The notes under the pieces: model-generated
Seen by the model: the letters and a program-made list of their open reading frames with translations, nothing else
Database searches by the model: none
Told to the model about the DNA's origin: nothing
Assembly: GCA_023257325.1 (NCBI GenBank)
Contig: JALRCP010000095.1
Location: 1 to 6,404 of the forward strand
Length of the DNA: 6,404 nt
Source of the DNA: Polynucleobacter sp.
Lineage (GTDB): Bacteria > Pseudomonadota > Gammaproteobacteria > Burkholderiales > Burkholderiaceae
Direction: 5' to 3'
In this document: positions 1-5,266 of the stretch, piece after piece
How positions within the stretch are numbered: position 1 is the first letter of the stretch
Layout: the number at the start of each line of letters is the position of its first letter
Position numbers and translations under genes: made by a program

Positions 1-817
1 CTTCCGTGGGGGTGAGGCCAATAGGTCCAACCCCTTGATTGACAAGCAGATCTGCAGCCTCTGAATGAAGCTCAACCGCCAAAGAGCTAGCCTCATAGGC
101 ATTTAACTGATGTCTTAACCCCTGACTGATGAGTGCCCCAATGACGCCTGTTAGAACATCCCCCATGCCGCCTACGCCCATGCCAGGATTACCTTTCATA
201 CAGACTTGTGTGAGTTGATCTGGGGCCCCAATCAGGGTTTGATGACCTTTGAGCACCACAATCGCATGGGTTAATTCAATCAAATTTTGAAGAGCTTGTT
301 CACGATTTTTTTGAACGGCTTCTGCAGTTATTTTTAATAAAGCGCCAGCTTCCCCAGGATGAGGAGTCAACACAGTACTTAAAGGAGGTCTGGCTTTTAA
401 ACACGCCAACAAATCTGCATGTTGGGCCAATAAATGAATGGCATCCGCATCCAACACCACCGCTTGTTCTGATTGCAATGCTTCATACAGCAATTGTTTT
501 GATAAATCACTTTGACCCAAGCCAGGGCCTATGGCCACTACATCGGGATTCATTTGATTGATGAGGCCAGAGTGAGCCAAGCCAATCATCAACTCTGGCT
601 GATCTTCAATCACTGACGCAGCATTTTCATCTAGAAACCCAATCACAATCCATCCAGCCCCTGTATACAGGGCCGCTCTTGCAGCCAATAAAGCGGCTCC
701 AGTCATGCCTGGGGCACCCCCAATCACCAACACCTTGCCCGCATGACCTTTGTGCTCATGAGCTTGCCTTTTAAGGCGAGGTAAATAGTGGAATGAGTTA
801 AGAATATGGGTGCTCAT
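1..817 (-). CDS. nnrD: NAD(P)H-hydrate dehydratase, standalone (3' end cut by window)
   Basis: Cytoplasmic metabolite-repair enzyme that uses ADP (or ATP) to dehydrate the S form of damaged NADHX/NADPHX back to NAD(P)H. I translated 272 residues from the ATG at 817; the frame is open at the window edge. Ribokinase-fold YjeF C-terminal domain marks are: GHAGKVLVIGG (residues 24-34), GPGLG (97-101), LTPHPGE (150-156), VLKGHQ (188-193) and the nucleotide/catalytic loop GNPGMGVGGMGDVLTG (209-224), with the expected catalytic Asp220. The last residues read, GLTPTE, resemble the usual near-C-terminal segment, so perhaps 15-20 residues are missing. There is no N-terminal epimerase domain: an in-frame TAG at 827-829 rules out a longer protein, so this is the single-domain form and any epimerase is elsewhere. 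An in-frame ATG at 826 is an equally possible start; neither has a clear Shine-Dalgarno. It is divergent from the GST-like gene. Confidence 0.93.
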   Translation of the reverse strand, partial: MSTHILNSFHYLPRLKRQAHEHKGHAGKVLVIGGAPGMTGAALLAARAALYTGAGWIVIGFLDENAASVIEDQPELMIGLAHSGLINQMNPDVVAIGPGLGQSDLSKQLLYEALQSEQAVVLDADAIHLLAQHADLLACLKARPPLSTVLTPHPGEAGALLKITAEAVQKNREQALQNLIELTHAIVVLKGHQTLIGAPDQLTQVCMKGNPGMGVGGMGDVLTGVIGALISQGLRHQLNAYEASSLAVELHSEAADLLVNQGVGPIGLTPTE

Positions 818-836
818 GAAAATCATCTAAAAAGTC

Positions 837-842
837 TATACT
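837..842 (+). promoter_or_regulatory. Candidate -10 box for the GST-like gene
   Basis: TATACT matches the sigma-70 -10 consensus at five of six positions. It would start transcription around 849, leaving a leader of about 22 nt that just includes the ribosome site at 861-865. No convincing -35 box lies 16-18 bases upstream. Read on the other strand, the same bases give TATAGA (834-839 region), so a shared -10 for the divergent dehydratase gene is conceivable. This is a motif match only. Confidence 0.35.
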
Positions 843-860
843 TGAGATTACAACAAAAAT

Positions 861-865
861 GGAGA
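861..865 (+). promoter_or_regulatory. Shine-Dalgarno that fixes the GST-like start at 871
   Basis: GGAGA lies 5 nt before the ATG at 871. The upstream in-frame ATG at 859 overlaps this motif and has only an A-rich run before it. Starting at 871 also gives the N-terminus expected for a GST (MNLHLYYCPG), with the first beta strand immediately after Met. Confidence 0.75.
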
Positions 866-870
866 CAAGA

Positions 871-1527
871 ATGAATTTACATTTGTATTACTGCCCAGGC
901 ACATGTTCTTTTGTTCCACATGTTGCACTTGAACTTGTTAAAGAAACCACAGGTCAAGACTTTGATGGCACTGTGATTAACTTAAAAAATGGCGAACATT
1001 TAAAACCCGAATACAAAGCGATTAACCCAAGAGGTCAGGTACCTGCTTTGATTGTTGATGGTCAATTACTCACGCAAGTGGTGGCCATCACCAATTTCTT
1101 GAATGATACTTTTCCAAAGGCTCAAATTTTTCCTAACAACACCATGGATAAGGCGCAAGCACTTTCCATGTTAGCTTGGATGAACAACACGGTTCACCCT
1201 ACTTTCACTCGCGTGTTCAGGCCCGAGCGCTTTGGTGATGAAGCTGGTAAACAAGGTGTCAAAGAAATGGCCTTAGAAACATTCAAAGGATATCTCAGCG
1301 AAATTAATCAATTGGTTTCCAAAGGACAATCATTTATTTGTGGTTCACAATTAACTCCAGCAGATATTTATGCGATTGCATTCATTCGCTGGGCTGGTCT
1401 AGCAGGAATCAACCCCGAGCAATATCCTCATTACGTGAGCTATGCACAAGGAATATCTAACTTGCCAGCTGTTTCACGCATCATGGAAAAAGAAGGCATT
1501 CAATTAAAAACTTTTGTGGGTAAGTAA
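871..1527 (+). CDS. Glutathione S-transferase family protein, beta-class-like
   Basis: A cytosolic protein of 218 residues, the usual GST length, with an N-terminal thioredoxin-fold domain (about 1-80) and an all-helical C-terminal domain (about 92-205). LYYCPGTCS (5-13) corresponds to the beta-class segment that carries the catalytic Cys (Cys12 here). INPRGQVPAL (51-60) carries the cis-proline Pro58 that contacts glutathione. LTPADIY (161-167) is the conserved N-capping box and hydrophobic-staple region of helix 6. One oddity is LLTQVVAI (66-73): beta-class proteins normally have Glu followed by a small residue where this has Gln69-Val70, so binding of the glutathione gamma-glutamyl group may be weakened. 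The family detoxifies electrophiles or reduces disulfides, but the substrate cannot be told. It appears monocistronic, with its own ribosome site and terminator. The upstream ATG at 859 would add four residues and is not preferred. Confidence 0.9.
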   Translation: MNLHLYYCPGTCSFVPHVALELVKETTGQDFDGTVINLKNGEHLKPEYKAINPRGQVPALIVDGQLLTQVVAITNFLNDTFPKAQIFPNNTMDKAQALSMLAWMNNTVHPTFTRVFRPERFGDEAGKQGVKEMALETFKGYLSEINQLVSKGQSFICGSQLTPADIYAIAFIRWAGLAGINPEQYPHYVSYAQGISNLPAVSRIMEKEGIQLKTFVGK

Positions 1528-1543
1528 CTTTTTAAAAGTTACT
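1523..1543. repeat. Perfect 10-bp inverted repeat over the GST stop codon
   Basis: AGTAACTTTT (1523-1532) and AAAAGTTACT (1534-1543) are exact reverse complements around one base and overlap the TAA stop at 1525-1527. In RNA this gives about eight base pairs with a small A/U loop. No T-run follows on either strand, so it is not a canonical intrinsic terminator by itself. It may protect the transcript 3' end or assist termination for either flanking gene. Confidence 0.5.
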
Positions 1544-1556
1544 ACTCAATTGCATC

Positions 1557-1597
1557 AATGGTTCAGAACATCCTAAGTATGTCTGGACCATTTTTTT
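1557..1597 (+). terminator. Rho-independent terminator of the GST-like gene, inside the copA 3' end
   Basis: The 5' arm AATGGTTCAG (1557-1566) pairs with CTGGACCATT (1583-1592) with one G-U pair. After a single bulged A, ACAT (1568-1571) pairs with ATGT (1579-1582), closing the loop CCTAAGT. Seven T residues (1591-1597) follow directly. This is a textbook plus-strand terminator 30 bases after the GST stop. The loop holds the copA stop codon (1573-1575 on the other strand), and the 3' arm and T-run encode the last residues of CopA. Read on the minus strand there is no T-run, so it should not stop copA transcription in the same way. Confidence 0.8.
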
Positions 1598-3888
1598 AAC
1601 AACAAAGCATTTCCCACCACGCTCACACTCGATGCAGCCATGGCAGCGCCTGCCAACATGGGCGACAAGTAGCCCATCGCAGCCAAAGGAATACCCACCA
1701 AGTTATAAATAAACGCCCAAAAGAGATTCTGTTGAATCTTTTGCCAAGTTTTCTTAGAGATTTCTATGGCATCTGGTACCAAACCAGGATCGCCTCGCAT
1801 TAAAGTAATGCCTGCGGTATGCATGGCGATATCACTACCTGTCGACATAGCAATGCCCACATCAGCTGCTGCTAAAGCGGGGGCGTCGTTGATGCCATCG
1901 CCCACCATCGCAACAAATTGATTGTGATCATTGGATTTTTCTCGCTGAGGTGTCAATGCTTGAGTTCTAAGTTTTTGAATTAAATTCGCTTTGTCTGCAG
2001 GCAGTACTTGCGCATAGACTTCGTCTATGCCAATTTGCTGAGCAATCACATCGGCCACTACTTGGTGATCACCTGAAATCATGACAGTTTTGATATTCAT
2101 TGCTTTTAAGCGCCCAATCATGTCTTTCACGCCCGGCTTAAGCTCATCCCCAAACGCAAGCAAGGCGAGCAAGAAACCATCGACCGAATTAGATTCGCGA
2201 GAGTTTTTCTTTGAGAAGTTAACTAAACAAGAAACACTCTGACCTTTTTGCAAATAAGGCTGCGCCCATTGTTGGATAGACTCAAAATCAGTGGGGGTCA
2301 TACTGGCTTGCAAAGCATGCCAACTAATGAATCCAATCTCACATCCTTGATACGCACCTGACAAACAAGTACCCTTCACACCCTGACCCACTTGCGCACT
2401 CACCGATGAAAATTTTTCGGCTTCGGCCTGATGAGCTTGCCCATACTCAACCATCGCCTTTGCTAAAGGATGTTCGCTACCCAACTGAAGACCCACGGCT
2501 AACCCCAGAAGCTCTGCATCCGTTAACTGGTTTGAAGACGAGGTCAGATTTTGAAAACTCACCACCTTAGGCTTACCCTGAGTCAAGGTACCTGTTTTAT
2601 CAAATGCAATGACCTTGAGTTTGTGAGCGAGCTCAAGAGCTTCGGCGTCTTTGATCAAAATACCTAATTTGGCAGCAACTCCGGTGCCCGCCATGATGGC
2701 TACTGGGGTGGCCAAACCTAGGGCACAGGGACAAGCAATCACCAAGATGGCCACTGAATAGAGCAAGGCATGCTCAAATTGATTCAGTACAAAAAAGTGA
2801 ACTAAAAAATTTAAAAAAGCTATGCCCAAAACCACCGGCACAAACCAAGCACTGATTTGATCAACGGCGCGTTGAATGGGTGCTTTTTTTGCTTGAGCGT
2901 TTTCGACCATTTGAATTAACTTGGCCAGAGTACTGTCCTCACCCACACCTGTTGCCCGAATAATCAAGCGACCGGAACCATTCATGGAGCCACCAGTAAC
3001 CAATGAGTCAACTGATTTATTGATGAGTCTAGACTCTCCTGTCAACATGGATTCATCCACTTCGCTTTGACCTTCTAGCACGATGCCATCAACAGGCAAA
3101 CGCTCCCCAGGCAAGACCAAAACCCAATCATTGGGCAAAATTTGAGAGATTGAGGTCTCGGTGAAGTCCAGTTGAGCCATATCACGCTTTATCAACAACT
3201 TCACTTGATCAGGCCACAAAGCCTGTAAAGCTGTAATGGCTTGGGTGGTCTCTTTTTTAGCCCGAGACTCAAGCCACTTACCCAACATAACCAATGCAAT
3301 CACTATCGCAGAACTTTCAAAGTAGAGTTCATGCGCCTCAAAAGCACTTCCCCAATCCGATAAATACCACTGATACAGACTCAATCCATAGGCTGCAGAA
3401 GTACCGATTGCCACCAGTAAATCCATATTGCCTGAACCATTGCGTAAAGCTTTCCACCCAGCCACATAAAAACGTGAACCTAAAACAAATTGAACAGGGG
3501 TGGCCAATAAGAATTGCACCCATGCTGGCAACATCCAATGCACCCCAACTGTCATCATTAGCATCGGCAACATCAAAGGCAAGGACAAAGCCATTGCCAA
3601 TGCAACAGCCAAACCGCCCTGCAAACTCAAGATACTTTTAGGGGGTGTTTGATTGTTAAATTTTTGAGCAAGACTAGCGCCGAATCCGGCAGATTCAACT
3701 GCAGCGATCAGGGAAGGTAATGCAACGGTCGATTCCCCTAGCCTGATTTGTGCTTTTTCTGTAGCCAAGTTAATACTCGCTGCCTCCACCCCAGGAACTT
3801 TGAGTAAAGACTTTTCAACCCGGGCCACGCAAGAGGCACAGGTCATACCTTCAATTTTTAAAGTGACTAATTCGCTCATGCGATTCAT
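1573..3888 (-). CDS. copA: Copper(I)-exporting P1B-type ATPase
   Basis: An inner-membrane pump that uses ATP to move Cu(I) out of the cytoplasm. The 771 residues hold, in order: one N-terminal HMA metal-binding domain (about 6-72) with GMTCASC (Cys17, Cys20); the first membrane helices (about 88-175); the actuator domain with TGES (283-286); the transmembrane CPC site (Cys386, Cys388); the phosphorylation motif DKTGT (430-434, Asp430 phosphorylated); SEHPL (471-475) in the nucleotide domain; GDGIND (663-668); and the last two helices with YN (728-729) and MAASS (750-754). CPC plus YN plus MxxSS is the P1B-1 signature for Cu+/Ag+; no His-rich N-terminus suggests CopB. Loops near 558-570 and 643-657 look slightly long but spare the catalytic motifs. 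Its start may be 3888 or 3879; neither has a ribosome site. The copper chaperone gene is divergent 53 bases away. The TAG stop lies in the loop of the facing gene's terminator. Confidence 0.96.
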   Translation of the reverse strand: MNRMSELVTLKIEGMTCASCVARVEKSLLKVPGVEAASINLATEKAQIRLGESTVALPSLIAAVESAGFGASLAQKFNNQTPPKSILSLQGGLAVALAMALSLPLMLPMLMMTVGVHWMLPAWVQFLLATPVQFVLGSRFYVAGWKALRNGSGNMDLLVAIGTSAAYGLSLYQWYLSDWGSAFEAHELYFESSAIVIALVMLGKWLESRAKKETTQAITALQALWPDQVKLLIKRDMAQLDFTETSISQILPNDWVLVLPGERLPVDGIVLEGQSEVDESMLTGESRLINKSVDSLVTGGSMNGSGRLIIRATGVGEDSTLAKLIQMVENAQAKKAPIQRAVDQISAWFVPVVLGIAFLNFLVHFFVLNQFEHALLYSVAILVIACPCALGLATPVAIMAGTGVAAKLGILIKDAEALELAHKLKVIAFDKTGTLTQGKPKVVSFQNLTSSSNQLTDAELLGLAVGLQLGSEHPLAKAMVEYGQAHQAEAEKFSSVSAQVGQGVKGTCLSGAYQGCEIGFISWHALQASMTPTDFESIQQWAQPYLQKGQSVSCLVNFSKKNSRESNSVDGFLLALLAFGDELKPGVKDMIGRLKAMNIKTVMISGDHQVVADVIAQQIGIDEVYAQVLPADKANLIQKLRTQALTPQREKSNDHNQFVAMVGDGINDAPALAAADVGIAMSTGSDIAMHTAGITLMRGDPGLVPDAIEISKKTWQKIQQNLFWAFIYNLVGIPLAAMGYLSPMLAGAAMAASSVSVVGNALLLKKWSRHT

Positions 3889-3941
3889 AATGGAATCAAG
3901 TAAGATTTATTGATTGTCCTACGAATACAAGAAAGCTCAAA
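3889..3941. promoter_or_regulatory. Divergent copA / copZ-like intergenic region
   Basis: These 53 bases must hold or overlap the promoters of both copper genes. I see no CueR-type dyad (CTTCC...GGAAG style within a 19-base spacer), no CopY box (TACANNTGTA) and no clean -10/-35 pair on either strand. The only symmetry is a loose TTGT-N9-ACAA at 3914-3930. If copper controls these genes, either the operator is unfamiliar or the real promoters lie inside the facing reading frames. Confidence 0.5.
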
Positions 3942-4145
3942 ATGACACTCACCTTAACGGTTAAAGGCATGAACTGCGGTCATTGCACCAAAACCATTAC
4001 TCAAGCCATTTTAAAAATGGATCCTCAAGCAGTGGTTGAGACCAATATTCCTGAACAATTAGTAACCATTACTAGCTCTTTACAAGCTTCCGCATTAAGT
4101 GCGGCAGTGACTGAGGCTGGTTACGACGTGATCGCGACTCAATAA
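3942..4145 (+). CDS. copZ: CopZ-like copper chaperone (single HMA domain)
   Basis: A 67-residue cytoplasmic protein made of one heavy-metal-associated domain with the ferredoxin-like beta-alpha-beta-beta-alpha-beta fold. GMNCGHC (residues 9-15) carries the two Cu(I)-binding cysteines, Cys12 and Cys15. AVTEAGYDV near the C-terminus is the last helix and strand typical of the family. The length matches free-standing chaperones rather than a broken ATPase domain. It likely hands Cu(I) to the HMA domain or membrane entry site of the CopA encoded divergently next to it. Its start is preceded by only a weak purine stretch (GAAAG, 3931-3935). It is the first gene of a tight three-gene run: its TAA overlaps the next ATG as TAATG, so translation of the two is probably coupled. 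Mercury or another soft metal is possible, but the copA neighbour favours copper. Confidence 0.9.
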   Translation: MTLTLTVKGMNCGHCTKTITQAILKMDPQAVVETNIPEQLVTITSSLQASALSAAVTEAGYDVIATQ

Positions 4146-4810
4146 TGGATCTCGCCAATATCATTCAAACGGTGGCCATTTATGCCATTCCAGTCATTTT
4201 TGCCATCACTTTGCATGAAGCAGCTCACGGTTATGCGGCCAAACAATTGGGCGACAACACCGCATACGCACTTGGGCGAGTGACACTCAACCCCATCAAA
4301 CACATTGACCCAGTCGGTACCATCGTGGTGCCATTGGTTTTGTATTTTGCAACTGCGGGTAGTTTTTTATTTGGCTACGCCAAACCAGTCCCTGTTCGCT
4401 TTGGAAATTTAAAGCATCCGAAAAAGGACATGATTTGGGTGGCTTTAGCGGGACCCGCCTCCAATCTGGTTCAAGCGATTGGATGGGCAATTGCTTACTT
4501 GTTGTTGGTCAAAGTCTCTTTGTCAGAACGCTTCTTTTTAGAAATGTGCCAAGCTGGCGTACTTGTGAATGTGGTGATGTTTGCCTTTAACCTATTCCCA
4601 CTTCCCCCCTTAGATGGTGGGCGAATTTTGGTGGGGCTGTTACCATGGAAACAAGCGGCCTTGGTTTCTAGAATTGAGCCGTGGGGCTTTTATATTGTAT
4701 TGGTCATGGTTTTGACAAACATCATCAGTACACTGTGGATGCGCCCCGTGATGTCAAGTACCTATTGGTTTTTAGATCACTTGCTCATACCGTTTCGATT
4801 GATTTTTTAG
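4145..4810 (+). CDS. Minimal M50 (site-2-protease-like) membrane metalloprotease
   Basis: A 221-residue polytopic inner-membrane protein of the zinc-dependent intramembrane protease family, which cuts substrates within transmembrane helices. HEAAH (24-28) in the first helix supplies the zinc ligands His24 and His28 and the catalytic Glu25. FNLFPLPPLDGGR (148-160) supplies the third ligand, Asp157. GPASN (103-107) is the conserved turn of these proteins. Hydrophobic segments lie at about 8-28, 57-77, 97-122, 136-155 and 180-200. Unlike RseP or SpoIVFB there is no PDZ or CBS domain, so this is the small form common in bacteria, whose substrates are mostly unknown. All catalytic residues are present. 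It starts on the last base of the copZ stop and ends 9 bases before the cytochrome c' gene, so all three are likely cotranscribed. A role in copper or heme-protein quality control is only a guess from position. Confidence 0.9.
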   Translation: MDLANIIQTVAIYAIPVIFAITLHEAAHGYAAKQLGDNTAYALGRVTLNPIKHIDPVGTIVVPLVLYFATAGSFLFGYAKPVPVRFGNLKHPKKDMIWVALAGPASNLVQAIGWAIAYLLLVKVSLSERFFLEMCQAGVLVNVVMFAFNLFPLPPLDGGRILVGLLPWKQAALVSRIEPWGFYIVLVMVLTNIISTLWMRPVMSSTYWFLDHLLIPFRLIF

Positions 4811-4814
4811 GAGA
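4809..4814 (+). promoter_or_regulatory. Strong Shine-Dalgarno for cytochrome c', overlapping the protease stop
   Basis: AGGAGA lies 5 nt before the ATG at 4820 and shares two bases with the TAG stop (4808-4810) of the upstream gene. This is the best ribosome site in the window. It suggests high, possibly coupled, translation of the cytochrome within the same message. Confidence 0.75.
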
Positions 4815-4819
4815 TAACC

Positions 4820-5266
4820 ATGCGTCAACCAATAATCATTGCTAGCTTACTAGCAGCACTTACTCTACCAACAGCAGCACATGCCCAATTTGCCAAATCT
4901 GAAGATGCGATTAAATATCGTGCAGCCACATTTGTGGTCATGGGCAATCATTTTTCTAGAATTGGTGCGGTTGTCAAAGGCGAAAAACCTTTTGACAAAA
5001 ATGAAGTGGCCGCCAATGCTGCTATCGTAGCCAGCTTGGCTCATTTGCCATGGCAAGCTTTTGGCCCAGGCACTGAAGGGGGCAAATCGTTGCCAGAGAT
5101 TTGGAAAGAAATGGATAAGTTCAAAGCAGGTGGCGAAAAAATGCAAAAGGCCGTAGCTGATCTGAATACCGCTGCCAAATCAGGCGATTTAGATTCAATC
5201 AAGAAAGCTTTTGGTGAGGCAGGTAAATCTTGTAAAGCCTGTCACGATAACTATCGTAAGAAGTAA
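4820..5266 (+). CDS. cycP: Cytochrome c' (class II c-type cytochrome), periplasmic
   Basis: A 148-residue precursor. Residues 1-22 form a Sec signal peptide ending AHA, with mature Gln23 at the new N-terminus. The mature 126 residues form the four-helix bundle of class II cytochromes with the heme site at the C-terminus: CKACH (138-142), proximal ligand His142, and Arg146 in the place of the proximal-pocket Arg. From memory it aligns without gaps to the Achromobacter xylosoxidans protein, including FGPGTEGG (81-88), PEIW (92-95) and CKACHD. Family members are usually five-coordinate homodimers that bind NO and CO and are linked to NO tolerance or denitrification. The distal residue, Leu16 in Achromobacter, is Phe38 here (mature position 16), which should change gas access. 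It is last in the copZ-protease run. Its 3' end overlaps the convergent cytochrome b gene by 16 bases. No nitrite or NO reductase gene is in view. Confidence 0.94.
   Translation: MRQPIIIASLLAALTLPTAAHAQFAKSEDAIKYRAATFVVMGNHFSRIGAVVKGEKPFDKNEVAANAAIVASLAHLPWQAFGPGTEGGKSLPEIWKEMDKFKAGGEKMQKAVADLNTAAKSGDLDSIKKAFGEAGKSCKACHDNYRKK

Noticed and set aside
762..780. CTTGCCTT/AAGGCGAG hairpin near the 5' end of nnrD
   Set aside because: It lies within conserved coding sequence (PRLKRQA), with no T-run and no position suggesting attenuation.
859..870. Upstream in-frame ATG at 859 as the start of the GST-like gene
   Set aside because: It overlaps the GGAGA ribosome site that serves the ATG at 871, has no site of its own, and adds four residues not expected before the first beta strand.
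3338..3538. Open frame of 66 codons on the minus strand in another frame of copA
   Set aside because: It is fully nested in copA, which has every catalytic motif in its own frame; the product is an unremarkable out-of-frame translation.
3294..3641. Open frame of 115 codons on the plus strand inside copA
   Set aside because: It lies wholly antisense to well-conserved CopA membrane-helix and loop coding sequence; the translation has no family resemblance and the start has no ribosome site.
3914..3930. TTGT-N9-ACAA as a copper-regulator operator
   Set aside because: Only four bases per arm in AT-rich sequence, and it matches none of the CueR, CsoR or CopY operators I know; chance is likely.
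4296..4490. Antisense open frame inside the M50 protease gene
   Set aside because: It is nested opposite a gene with intact catalytic motifs and has no recognisable domain or start signal.
4865..5146. Antisense open frame of 93 codons opposite cytochrome c'
   Set aside because: Its Cys/Phe-rich translation is what reverse reading of the cytochrome codons produces; there is no independent coding sign.
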